Part shown: positions 8,691 through 16,364 of the stretch, one piece after another
Layout of the letters: the number at the start of each line of letters is the position of its first letter
Position numbering within the stretch: position 1 is the stretch's first letter
Assembly: GCA_003157015.1 (NCBI GenBank)
Contig: PMIJ01000062.1
Coordinates: forward strand, 1-52,082
Direction of reading: 5' to 3'
Length of the DNA: 52,082 bases
From: Bacteroidales bacterium
GTDB taxonomy: Bacteria; Bacteroidota; Bacteroidia; Bacteroidales; VadinHA17
Translations under genes and position numbers: made by a program
Notes under the pieces: generated by a model
What the model was told of the DNA's origin: nothing
Databases searched by the model: none
What the model saw: the letters and a program-made list of their open reading frames with translations, nothing else

Positions 8691-10025
8691 ATGAAAAAAG
8701 TCTTAATACTCGGAGCAGGATTGGTGGTTAAACCGATGGTGGAATATCTGCTTAGAAATAATTTCGGATTGATGGTTGCCTCTCCCATGAAAGACAGAGC
8801 AGACGAGATGATAAATGGAAATCCGCTCGGATCATCACTCGACTGGTCAATGGATGACCCTGCAATGCTGGATAAGCTTGTAGCGGATTATGATATTGCA
8901 GTAAGCCTTCTTCCCTATAAGTATCATTCTGATGTTGCAAAGGTATGCCTGAAACTTGGGAAATCGCTGGTTACAACTTCCTATATCCAGCCGGAAATGA
9001 AAGATCTTGATGAATCTGCCAGAAAAGCGGGCCTATTATTTCTTAATGAAATTGGGCTTGATCCGGGAATAGATCATATGACTGCAATGAAAATCATTGA
9101 TCTTATCCATAATAAAGGTGGAAGAGTAGAAGAGTTCTATTCGCTCTGTGGTGCCCTACCGGCTTCTGAATTTGCTGACAATCCTCTCAGATACAAATTT
9201 TCATGGAGCCCGAAAGGAGTGATCCTTGCAAGCAGGAATAGTGCTCTCTATCTTAAAAAAGGCCGAAAAATCTATGTTGAACCATCTGATCTCTTCAAAG
9301 ACAGGTTCATTTTCAGTTTTCCGGGTATCGGCGATCTTGACGTTTATCCGAACAGGGATTCAATAAGTTATATTGATATTTATGGAATATCCGAGACAAA
9401 AACCATGTATCGTGGCACATTCAGGTACAATGGATGGTGCGAAGCTCTTGATGCAATGAAACATCTCAGGATGCTGGATGATTCGGTTAAAGATTATCAG
9501 GGGACGAGTTACGCCGAATTTCTGGCAGAAAGAAGTGGATTGGAAACCTCGGATCTTAAAAAAAACTTAGCTGAGAAACTCAAAGTATCTTTGAATTCAG
9601 CAATTATTGAATCACTTGATTTCCTTGGTTTTTTCAGTGATGAACAACTTCACTACCTGGAGACGACACCTTTTGACATAACCTCTGACAGGATGATAAA
9701 GAAGATGATGCTGTCGGCTAATGAGCGTGATATGGTTGTGCTACAACATATTGTTCTTGCATCGTACCCTGATGGCACCCGGGAGGTAATAAAGTCATCG
9801 ATGCTTGATTTCGGATCACCTTCAACAAATACATCTATTGCCAGGACTGTATCCCTGCCGGCTGCAATTGCAGTTAAAATGATACTGGAAAAAAAGATTG
9901 ATCTTAAGGGAGTTCTCAGGCCTGTGTTGCCCGAGATCTATAATCCTGTTCTCGACGAACTGAAGACTCTTGGCATTGAGATGAAGGAAGAATTCGGATT
10001 GCCTGAAAGCGAGATGATAAAGTAA
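8691..10025 (+). CDS. Saccharopine dehydrogenase family oxidoreductase
   Basis: This is a 444-residue protein with an N-terminal Rossmann NAD(P)-binding fold (KKVLILGAGLVV, glycines at 8 and 10) and the family signature EIGLDPGIDHMTAMKII (about 119-135), followed by the saccharopine dehydrogenase C-terminal domain. Members interconvert saccharopine with glutamate plus aminoadipate semialdehyde (LYS9 type) or catalyse related amino-acid reductions; Bacteroidota commonly carry such a gene. No partner such as a lysine-ketoglutarate reductase is nearby, so lysine degradation is a family-level inference. It is cytoplasmic, with no signal peptide. The gene is monocistronic: mutS diverges upstream, and downstream lies a gap with a strong hairpin before the convergent trmN6 gene. 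Confidence 0.9.
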   Translation: MKKVLILGAGLVVKPMVEYLLRNNFGLMVASPMKDRADEMINGNPLGSSLDWSMDDPAMLDKLVADYDIAVSLLPYKYHSDVAKVCLKLGKSLVTTSYIQPEMKDLDESARKAGLLFLNEIGLDPGIDHMTAMKIIDLIHNKGGRVEEFYSLCGALPASEFADNPLRYKFSWSPKGVILASRNSALYLKKGRKIYVEPSDLFKDRFIFSFPGIGDLDVYPNRDSISYIDIYGISETKTMYRGTFRYNGWCEALDAMKHLRMLDDSVKDYQGTSYAEFLAERSGLETSDLKKNLAEKLKVSLNSAIIESLDFLGFFSDEQLHYLETTPFDITSDRMIKKMMLSANERDMVVLQHIVLASYPDGTREVIKSSMLDFGSPSTNTSIARTVSLPAAIAVKMILEKKIDLKGVLRPVLPEIYNPVLDELKTLGIEMKEEFGLPESEMIK

Positions 10026-10033
10026 TTTTCTTA

Positions 10034-10132
10034 ACCCTTCCCCATCCCTTCCCTGCAATCTGGCTCCTTCGCTAAAATTGCCTACCAGGCAATTTTTTAA
10101 CGCTCGGCCCTATTAAACAATAAGGGAAGGGT
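10034..10132. repeat. Intergenic element with terminal inverted repeats
   Basis: ACCCTTCCC (10034-10042) and GGGAAGGGT (10124-10132) are exact inverted copies enclosing 81 bases. The interior contains a second perfect hairpin (10074-10096). The nested arrangement looks like a mobile or dispersed intergenic element rather than only a terminator. Confidence 0.5.
10074..10098 (+). terminator. Rho-independent terminator between convergent genes
   Basis: A perfect 10-bp stem AAAATTGCCT / AGGCAATTTT with a 3-base loop ACC continues into two further T. It lies 49 bases after the stop of the saccharopine dehydrogenase gene. Its AT-rich flanks make it bidirectional in principle, so it may also stop trmN6 transcription arriving from the right. 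Confidence 0.65.
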
Positions 10133-10244
10133 GAAAAACTGATTCAAAAATTGGTTACTCCTTTAGACAGAAGTGAAGGGGACAGAGTATGGGTTCATAA
10201 AAACCAAGAAAGAGATCTTGAATAGAGTCAGGGATTTATAGAGA

Positions 10245-10955
10245 TCAAAATTTCAGATAAAAGTCCCTGGTAAGGTTGATATACTCGTCTGTGAATTCAT
10301 GCCTGCTGCCATGTTCAATAGTTAAAAATCTTTCAACCGGCTTTTTCTGAAAACGGCTGAATGTCAATATTAATCTGGATATTTCAGAAGTGGGCAATGG
10401 CCTTATTTTCAGCATACTATTACAAAACAGCCCATATTGGGCTGCTTCAGCAATAAATATATTGCCTTCAACGTATGGCAGTATCAACTGAAGTCGACCG
10501 TCATCTTTCAGTAGTTTTACGGAACCTTCCAAGAGATCTACAGTGGTTAAAAAATCGTTGTGACGGGCAGTGGATTTTCTGGGTTCAGGATTTTTGAGCG
10601 AATCATTAAAATAGGGTGGATTGGTCACAATTAGGTCGAACTTTTCCTGAACATGATTAAAGTTTTGAAGATCAGTGTGTAAAACTTTTATCCTGTTGTT
10701 CCAGTTGCAACGATTAACATTTTCAAAGGCCTGATCGAAGGATTCACGATCAGGTTCTATAGAAGTTATATCGGCGTCGCATCTTTGGGCAAGCATTATT
10801 GAAATAAGTCCTGTGCCTGTACCTATATCCAATATACTGCTGACATTCCCAATATCAGCACAGGCCCCCAGAAGCACGCCATCAGTACCAACTTTAAACG
10901 CTGATCTATCCTGCCATATCGTGAACTGTTTAAAGCTGAAATATTTATTGGCCAT
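10245..10955 (-). CDS. trmN6: tRNA1(Val) (adenine37-N6)-methyltransferase, TrmN6/YfiC family
   Basis: This 236-residue class I SAM-dependent methyltransferase methylates N6 of A37 in the anticodon loop of tRNA-Val. The N-terminal FSFKQFTIWQDRSAFKVGTDGVLLGA is the typical YfiC opening. The SAM-binding loop is DIGTGTGLISIMLAQR (about 43-58), and the N6-adenine catalytic motif is NPPYF (about 111-115). Length is normal. The gene converges with the saccharopine dehydrogenase gene on the left and diverges from the TIGR02757 gene on the right. YfiC and related small-molecule or protein methyltransferases share the fold, but the NPPY motif and N-terminus make TrmN6 the best call. Confidence 0.9.
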   Translation of the reverse strand: MANKYFSFKQFTIWQDRSAFKVGTDGVLLGACADIGNVSSILDIGTGTGLISIMLAQRCDADITSIEPDRESFDQAFENVNRCNWNNRIKVLHTDLQNFNHVQEKFDLIVTNPPYFNDSLKNPEPRKSTARHNDFLTTVDLLEGSVKLLKDDGRLQLILPYVEGNIFIAEAAQYGLFCNSMLKIRPLPTSEISRLILTFSRFQKKPVERFLTIEHGSRHEFTDEYINLTRDFYLKF

Positions 10956-11078
10956 GCTCAGAATTTTTTTACTTACCAGGCACCCGGAAGAAAAAAATAT
11001 ATATCATTGGATCTGCCTGTTCAAATTACATTTCTTACTCTAATTATTTTTACTTTTACTGGTTATAAAATTAACTAT

Positions 11079-11849
11079 ATGCTGTTAAATAAAGCAGATT
11101 TAAAGGAGTTTCTGGATGAGAAATCAAACAAATATAACAACTGTAATTTCATCGAGCTTGACCCGATAAGTATACCGCATTCCTATTCAAAGAAAGAAGA
11201 TATCGAGATCTCTGGTTTTCTGGCAGCAACCATTTCATGGGGGAACCGGAAAATGATTGTCAGAAACGCAAAAAGGATGATGGAACTATTAGGTAACTCG
11301 CCTTATGATTTTATAATGGGTCACGAAGAATATCATCTTGATAAGTTAGATGGTTTTGTACACAGGACTTTTAATTCGGATGATTTCAGGTATTTCATTA
11401 AAGCACTTCAATATATTTATGAGAAAAAGAATGGACTTGAAGCGATTCTTAATAAGTACAGCACAAAAGACTCATTGCAGCCGGCTATCCATCAGCTGAA
11501 TAAAACTTTTTTTGAGATGCCCCATCCGGCGAGAACGGTAAAACATATTTCAGATCCGTTCAAAGGATCAGCGGCAAAAAAAATAAATATGTATCTGAGG
11601 TGGATGGTAAGAAAAGATAATAGAGGTGTCGACTTTGGAATTTGGGATTCTATTTCTCCTTCAATCTTATCATGCCCCCTGGATATTCATTCGGGAAATG
11701 TTGCCCGAAAGCTTGGTTTAATAACCCGAAATCAGAACGATTCCAAGGCAGTTTTTGAACTGGATATGAATTTAAGGGAACTTGATAAAAATGACCCTGT
11801 CAAATATGATTTTGCACTGTTTGGATTAGGTGTTTTTGAAGGATTTTAA
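11079..11849 (+). CDS. TIGR02757 family conserved protein
   Basis: This is a 256-residue protein starting at ATG 11079 (MLLNKADLKEFLDEK). The frame opens earlier at 11007, but those extra residues are hydrophobic and unlike the family, whose members are about 250 residues. Recognisable family features are the DPISIPHSYSKKEDIEISGFLAA segment and the SCPLDIHSGNVARKLGL segment near the C-terminus (about residues 203-220). The sequence is mostly helical, and a helix-hairpin-helix DNA-glycosylase-like fold has been suggested for such proteins; no function is established to my knowledge. It diverges from trmN6 and converges with ppk2 (43 bases apart). Confidence 0.85.
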   Translation: MLLNKADLKEFLDEKSNKYNNCNFIELDPISIPHSYSKKEDIEISGFLAATISWGNRKMIVRNAKRMMELLGNSPYDFIMGHEEYHLDKLDGFVHRTFNSDDFRYFIKALQYIYEKKNGLEAILNKYSTKDSLQPAIHQLNKTFFEMPHPARTVKHISDPFKGSAAKKINMYLRWMVRKDNRGVDFGIWDSISPSILSCPLDIHSGNVARKLGLITRNQNDSKAVFELDMNLRELDKNDPVKYDFALFGLGVFEGF

Positions 11850-11892
11850 ATAAATTTTCTACTCCTTTTTGACGAGCTGGGAATTCTCGAAA

Positions 11893-12642
11893 TTAAAAAA
11901 GTTTATCTTTTATATTTTCGGAATTGGCGGGATAAACCAAGCCATAATTGTATGAAAGTAGTTTTTTGTCCTTGTCAGGGTATTCCATATTGCTTAGAAG
12001 ATGAGTTATAAGTGCAATATGAGTGGCATTTTTCTTTTCCGCATCCACAACAAACCAGGGAGAATACTTAAAGTTGGTTCTCTTTAACATCTCATTCCGC
12101 GCTTCAGAATAATCTTTCCAGTATTTCTGGGCTTCTATGTCAATAGGACTTATTTTCCACTGCTTCAGCGGGTTGGTCTCCCGGCTATTTAGCCTTTTTT
12201 CCTGTTCATTTTTGCTTATATCGAGATAATATTTCAGAATTATAAAGCCGGCATCTACCAGCATCTTCTCAAATAATTCAGCTTCTTTAAAGAATAACTC
12301 ATATTCCTGTTCACTACAAAAGCCCATAACCTTTTCTACTCCCGCACGATTATACCAGCTTCGATTAAAAAGTGCAATTTCACCTGAAACAGGAAGTTGA
12401 ACTGAGTAACGTTGAAAATACCATTCATGTTCCTGCCTGTCTGAAGGTTTACTCAATGCCACGACTCTTGTTTCACGTGGACTGAGGTGTTTAATTATTC
12501 TTTTAATTGTACCGTCCTTCCCGGCAGCATCCCTTCCTTCGAGAATTACCAGCAATTTAAGATTTGAAGAAATAACCTCCTTTTGCAGTTTCACCAACTC
12601 AATGAAAAGCTGATGCAAGAGCTCTTTTTTCTTTGCCTTCAT
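11893..12642 (-). CDS. ppk2: Polyphosphate kinase 2 (PPK2), single domain
   Basis: This is a 249-residue PPK2 that transfers phosphate between inorganic polyphosphate and nucleotides, usually making ADP/ATP or GDP/GTP from polyphosphate. Walker A is GRDAAGKDG (36-44). The lid region is KPSDRQEHEWYFQRY (about 80-94), and the family block is FNRSWYNRAGVEKVMGF (about 108-124), with Asn where many members have Asp. Single-domain architecture and length fit class I/II PPK2; the class cannot be fixed from sequence. It starts 7 bases after a universal stress protein gene and is probably the third gene of a Usp-Usp-PPK2 operon, suggesting a starvation or energy-stress role. Confidence 0.93.
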   Translation of the reverse strand: MKAKKKELLHQLFIELVKLQKEVISSNLKLLVILEGRDAAGKDGTIKRIIKHLSPRETRVVALSKPSDRQEHEWYFQRYSVQLPVSGEIALFNRSWYNRAGVEKVMGFCSEQEYELFFKEAELFEKMLVDAGFIILKYYLDISKNEQEKRLNSRETNPLKQWKISPIDIEAQKYWKDYSEARNEMLKRTNFKYSPWFVVDAEKKNATHIALITHLLSNMEYPDKDKKLLSYNYGLVYPANSENIKDKLF

Positions 12643-12649
12643 AATGAAA

Positions 12650-13120
12650 TTAATTTATTTTTTTAGTCGGCACGATGAAAAGCGGAATTGAAGTATGGTG
12701 TAAAACTTTTTCAGTAACACTTCCCATAACTATATTTTCCAGCCACTTCCGGCTGTGAGAACCGACAACAATAATATCAGCACTCAGTTCTTTTGCTGTC
12801 TCAAGTATTGTATCGGCAAAATCACCTTCTTTTACTATGGTCTGAATGGAATTATCACCGAGATGTTGCCTTGATTTATTGAGATACTGAAGAGAGGCAT
12901 CTTTCAGGCTATCAATACTATCAAGAAGTACTGGACCCATATCCATATATCCGTTAAATCCCATTATTGGAGAATATCCTGCAACAGAATAAGTCATCGG
13001 ATCTGCAATTACATGCAGTAACGATACTTCGGCATTCATCGATTTTGCCATAGAAAAACCTACTTCTGCCACTTTTTGTGCAGTTGGATTATAATCCAGT
13101 GCAATCAGCACTTTTTTCAT
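12650..13120 (-). CDS. Universal stress protein, single UspA domain
   Basis: This is a 156-residue UspA-fold protein. ATG 13120 gives the canonical MKKVLIALDYNPTAQ start; an upstream in-frame ATG at 13141 adds only seven residues. The ATP-binding signature is close to Gx2Gx9G(S/T): it reads G-SH-S-nine residues-GS (about 122-136), with Ser replacing the second Gly. Hydrophobic strand-loop-helix order is typical, and it should act as a cytoplasmic dimer. It sits between a two-domain Usp (gap 65 bases) and ppk2 (gap 7 bases), so it is likely co-transcribed. The role in stress survival is family knowledge; no ligand is shown. Confidence 0.92.
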   Translation of the reverse strand: MKKVLIALDYNPTAQKVAEVGFSMAKSMNAEVSLLHVIADPMTYSVAGYSPIMGFNGYMDMGPVLLDSIDSLKDASLQYLNKSRQHLGDNSIQTIVKEGDFADTILETAKELSADIIVVGSHSRKWLENIVMGSVTEKVLHHTSIPLFIVPTKKIN

Positions 13121-13185
13121 TTTTATTGTTTTCATTTTCATTATGTATTTAAATATATGCTTTGAATATGCTCAAAATCAGAGTC

Positions 13186-14055
13186 TCAAGCATTAAATGC
13201 TCCCAGAGTCCAGACATCCTCTGCTGTTATCCGTAAATGATAATTAGGAAATGATAATACAGGAATAACTGCTTTATTTATCATTTGATGTGCAAAGTTG
13301 CCTAACAGCAGATTAGAAGCGCTCTTTTCCTGTTCGGTCATTATTGAGATAAGGTCAGCATTAATGGAACGGGAATAATCGAGAGTTATATCAGTAAGGT
13401 TGTTACCGTGCAGATGCTCGACAGTGTATGTAATTTTATGAGCCTCAAGGTAAGATGCTACCTGTACTGCATATTGATGAAGCTTCTTTTCAATGCTCTT
13501 TAAATTTGACAGTCTGATGGTAAGCAGGTGAATATTTGAATTAAATGCTTTTGCCAGTTCAACGGTATAAGGTACCTTTTCCCTTGTCTGAAAAGTGATA
13601 TCCAGCGGTAATACTATATTATCAATATTTGCAGGTACTTTGCTTCTTCTGACTGTAATGACCGGATTCCTCGAATGAGATGTTATTTTGTAAGCATTGC
13701 CTCCAATGAATAATTCTTCAAATCCAGATACACCGTGTGTGGAAAGTACAGTCAGAACGTCGTCATACTTATCTGCCAGATCTCCAATTTCTTTGAATAT
13801 CTGACCTTCTTTGATCGTGTAATTCAATGCACAATTTATATTGCCCTGCTCCCTGCATGTTTTAAGGATATCCTCAAATTTCGTTTTTGCAAGTTGATTC
13901 TCTGTTTCGAGCTGTTCAGCATTATCGCCGGTATTCTTTCCAATTACATGAATCAATTGGATATTTGCTTGGGTTTTTTTAGCCAGCATTAACGCCATAT
14001 TCAACCCGTTTAATGATTCATCTGAGAAATCGAGGGGAACAATAATTGTTTTCAT
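13186..14055 (-). CDS. Tandem two-domain universal stress protein
   Basis: This is a 289-residue protein made of two UspA domains: residues 1-145 (opening KTIIVPLDFSDES, ending VITVRRS) and 150-289 (opening DNIVLPLDITFQTREK, ending VIPVLSF). The first domain keeps a near-complete ATP loop, S-TH-G-nine residues-GG (about 108-122). The second has TEQEKSASNLLLGN in the same place and has probably lost part of the nucleotide site. That asymmetry is common in tandem Usps. It is the first gene of the Usp-Usp-ppk2 group. The upstream 148 bases show no clear TAnnTTTG element. Confidence 0.92.
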   Translation of the reverse strand: MKTIIVPLDFSDESLNGLNMALMLAKKTQANIQLIHVIGKNTGDNAEQLETENQLAKTKFEDILKTCREQGNINCALNYTIKEGQIFKEIGDLADKYDDVLTVLSTHGVSGFEELFIGGNAYKITSHSRNPVITVRRSKVPANIDNIVLPLDITFQTREKVPYTVELAKAFNSNIHLLTIRLSNLKSIEKKLHQYAVQVASYLEAHKITYTVEHLHGNNLTDITLDYSRSINADLISIMTEQEKSASNLLLGNFAHQMINKAVIPVLSFPNYHLRITAEDVWTLGAFNA

Positions 14056-14203
14056 AATTCAGTAATTTTACTTTCATTAATCACATAATATCTGGCCTCC
14101 TTCTAGCGGAACCAGGGCAAAAATGGAAAAGGAATATTAACCATATATAATTCAAAAAGTTGAAATCATTTTATATAATTCTGACATTACAATTATAGTT
14201 TTG

Positions 14204-14755
14204 TTAAGTCCGGTTCGTCCGTTTGAATATGAGTTTTATGGCATTCGAAGCTTCAACAGGAGCAATCTCCCCCAGTTGCTGAGAATTGTCGAGACTGAGC
14301 AATAATGAGTTTACATTTCCCCTTTCTTTTTCATTAAGAAGACCAAGTAAAACATGATGAGCTCCTTTATTAAAAAAGAGGGAACTTTTCCCATCGCGAA
14401 TTGATCTCAGCAACGGCAGTATGCTTCTTCTTCCAATATTTATAAGACCATCGGCAGCGATCCATCTTATTTCAAATTCTTTATCATCAAGAAGGTTAAT
14501 GAAGAAAGGTATTGATCTTCTATCAGAAATGAGTTCAATTATCTTGGCAGTTTCCATACGCAGCAAATCACTTTTTGATTCCACTAACTTATGCATCTGA
14601 GGAACAATGTTTTTACCCATATTTACAAGAGTACTTCTTGCTTCTAGTTTTTTTTCGGGATTTTTTGAATCCAATGATTCCTTTATCAAAGTTGCCAGAT
14701 TACCGGGTAAATTTTTGAGGGCATTACCGATTTCACTCTCTTCACTTTTTTTCAT
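14204..14755 (-). CDS. HEAT-repeat protein
   Basis: This 183-residue all-helical protein contains HEAT/PBS-lyase type repeats, for example NMGKNIVPQMHKLVESKSDLLRMETAKIIELI (about 47-78) and FFINLLDDKEFEIRWIAADGLINIG (about 85-109), followed by a third, looser copy. Such repeats form an alpha-solenoid used for protein-protein contact. There is no signal peptide, so it is cytoplasmic. It stands alone between the Usp operon and the LolD-like gene, with about 150 and 290 non-coding bases on either side. No partner can be identified from context. Confidence 0.8.
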   Translation of the reverse strand: MKKSEESEIGNALKNLPGNLATLIKESLDSKNPEKKLEARSTLVNMGKNIVPQMHKLVESKSDLLRMETAKIIELISDRRSIPFFINLLDDKEFEIRWIAADGLINIGRRSILPLLRSIRDGKSSLFFNKGAHHVLLGLLNEKERGNVNSLLLSLDNSQQLGEIAPVEASNAIKLIFKRTNRT

Positions 14756-14906
14756 AATTGGAACCGATCCAAAATGTTTACAATTACTGATAATATATTA
14801 AACAAATAGCCAGATTGAAAGTTCAAATTGCCTCCTCTTTGTTTCATTTGCGTTTATAAATTTTTATGGAACTAAATTAGGCACCTGTACGCAAAGATGA
14901 ATTATA

Positions 14907-14925
14907 TAACTTTCATAAAAAGTTA
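14907..14925. repeat. Short perfect inverted repeat
   Basis: TAACTTT (14907-14913) and AAAGTTA (14919-14925) form a 7-bp palindrome around 5 bases in the 290-base gap between the LolD-like gene and the HEAT gene. It could be an operator or a weak hairpin. No U-tract follows. The rest of the gap is featureless AT-rich DNA. Confidence 0.3.
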
Positions 14926-15045
14926 CATCATTCACATATTCATAATCATGTTCATTCAGGATGAATAAGTTTAAACAACAAGATTCCTTTGTTGGGGAAG
15001 AGTAAATTACAGGAAGATTTCTAAGGAATTCCGATGAATTATAGC

Positions 15046-15705
15046 CTAAGACTCGTTTATGATAAGTCCGTCTTTAATCTGCAGAACTCTGTCTGACATG
15101 GATGCAAGCTGCCGGTCGTGAGTTACAATAATAATAGTCTGGCCAAATGTATCCCTCAGTTTAAAAAAAAGTTTATGAAGCTCATTTTTATTATCTGTGT
15201 CAAGATTGCCTGAAGGTTCATCTGCAAGAATAACTGAAGGGTTGTTGACGAGAGCCCTGGCAACAGCAACTCGTTGCTGTTCTCCACCGCTTAGTTCAGA
15301 AGGTTTATGATCGAGCCGATCTGCCAGGTTCAGAAATCCCAGAAGTTCTGAGGCTCTTCTTTCGGCTTCAGATTTACTTTTACCTGCTATATAGGCAGGA
15401 ATACAGACATTTTCAAGAGCTGTGAATTCAGGAAGAAGCTGATGAAACTGAAAAACAAAGCCAATATTGCTATTTCTAAAGGAGGCAAGAGCTCTTCCTT
15501 TAAGACGGCTTACATCTGAGTCGTCATAGAAAATTGTTCCCCCGTCAGGATGATCAAGTGTTCCGATTATCTGCAGCAGTGTTGTTTTACCTGCACCGCT
15601 TGCTCCTACTATTGAAACTACCTCTTTATCCTGGATCTGAATATCAATCCCCTTAAGGACCTTAAGGTTTCCGTATGCTTTGGTAATTCCTGTTGTTCTG
15701 ATCAT
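15046..15705 (-). CDS. ABC transporter ATP-binding protein, LolD/MacB-like
   Basis: This is a 219-residue ATPase of the LolD/MacB/FtsE type. Walker A is GASGAGKTT (34-42), the signature is [15 protein letters not shown] (about 137-151), and Walker B with the D-loop is [12 protein letters not shown] (about 157-168). The H-loop His is in IIIVTHDRQ. These proteins pair with FtsX-type permeases for lipoprotein release or efflux. No permease gene is adjacent: upstream are tatA (27-base gap) and secDF. The nearest MacB-type permease is at 21354, in an operon that lacks an ATPase. A LolD role in lipoprotein transport is the usual Bacteroidota annotation, but pairing with that permease is possible. 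Confidence 0.9.
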   Translation of the reverse strand: MIRTTGITKAYGNLKVLKGIDIQIQDKEVVSIVGASGAGKTTLLQIIGTLDHPDGGTIFYDDSDVSRLKGRALASFRNSNIGFVFQFHQLLPEFTALENVCIPAYIAGKSKSEAERRASELLGFLNLADRLDHKPSELSGGEQQRVAVARALVNNPSVILADEPSGNLDTDNKNELHKLFFKLRDTFGQTIIIVTHDRQLASMSDRVLQIKDGLIINES

Positions 15706-15732
15706 ATCATTATGATTGAAGGTACCTCCCGG

Positions 15733-16221
15733 CTAGTCCTTCACCTCTTTGTAAAACCCTGAAGAAATTTCTTCTTTCTCATTCGCTGGAGCCTTTGTTT
15801 CAGTGGAAGGAGTTTTATTCTCCTCTTTGCTGGTAACTTGCGAATCTACCGAAGCTTTCTTAAGGTTTTCATTTATCTCATTTGCATCATTGCGGATGCT
15901 GGAATTCATTTCATTCATGCTCTGACGGGCTTCCGAGGTAACATCATTCATATCACTTTTAATTGAGTCAGAAACATCGGTCATGTCATTCTTTAGTTTA
16001 TCGGCATAAGTTGACACATCTTTTTTTATAGAGTCAGAAACATCGGTCATGTCTTTTCTAAAATCGCTTGTGCTTGTTTCAATCTCATTCCTTATATCAT
16101 CAGTTGCTCTCTTAAAATCGCGCATACCCTTCCCTATGGTTTTAGCAATATCAGGTAGTTTTTCAGCTCCAAACAGAAGAAGTGCAATTATTATAATAAC
16201 AAATATTTCCGGTCCGCTCAT
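15733..16221 (-). CDS. tatA: Twin-arginine translocase subunit TatA with long hendecad-repeat tail
   Basis: This is a 162-residue TatA/E family protein that forms the pore component for folded-protein export across the inner membrane. Residues 1-20 are the short membrane helix. FGAEKLPDIAKTIGKGMRDFKRA (17-39) is the typical hinge and amphipathic helix. Usual TatA proteins end soon after, but here about 67 residues (54-120) follow as seven consecutive 11-residue units (openers FRKD, IKKD, LKND, IKSD, ARQS, IRND, LKKA). A disordered Lys/Glu/Thr tail ends the protein. Two units share an identical 23-base DNA stretch 66 bases apart. No tatC is in the window. It lies between secDF and an ABC ATPase gene and has a -7 element at 16259. 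Confidence 0.88.
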   Translation of the reverse strand: MSGPEIFVIIIIALLLFGAEKLPDIAKTIGKGMRDFKRATDDIRNEIETSTSDFRKDMTDVSDSIKKDVSTYADKLKNDMTDVSDSIKSDMNDVTSEARQSMNEMNSSIRNDANEINENLKKASVDSQVTSKEENKTPSTETKAPANEKEEISSGFYKEVKD

Positions 16222-16258
16222 AACAATCTATTATAAATTTTCCTCCCTTATTAAAAGG

Positions 16259-16266
16259 CAAAGTTA
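16259..16266 (-). promoter_or_regulatory. -7 promoter element upstream of tatA
   Basis: TAACTTTG on the minus strand matches TAnnTTTG, 37 bases upstream of the tatA start and downstream of the secDF terminator. tatA and the ABC ATPase gene therefore likely form a separate transcript. Confidence 0.45.
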
Positions 16267-16313
16267 GAAAAGTTTCAGGATATTCCCAGTGATTAAATAT
16301 CTGCAAAAATTAA

Positions 16314-16341
16314 ATAGGGACATACCGTGGCATGCCCCTAT
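16314..16341 (-). terminator. Terminator after secDF
   Basis: Read on the minus strand, ATAGGGGCAT and ATGTCCCTAT form a 10-bp stem with one G-U pair around an 8-base loop, followed by TTAATTTTTG. It sits 24 bases after the secDF stop. Confidence 0.65.
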
Positions 16342-16364
16342 AATTCATTTTTTTTGTACAGATT

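Noticed and set aside
15046..15705. LolD-like ATPase as proof of a Lol system here
   Set aside because: No LolC/LolE-type permease is adjacent, so only the ATPase type can be stated.
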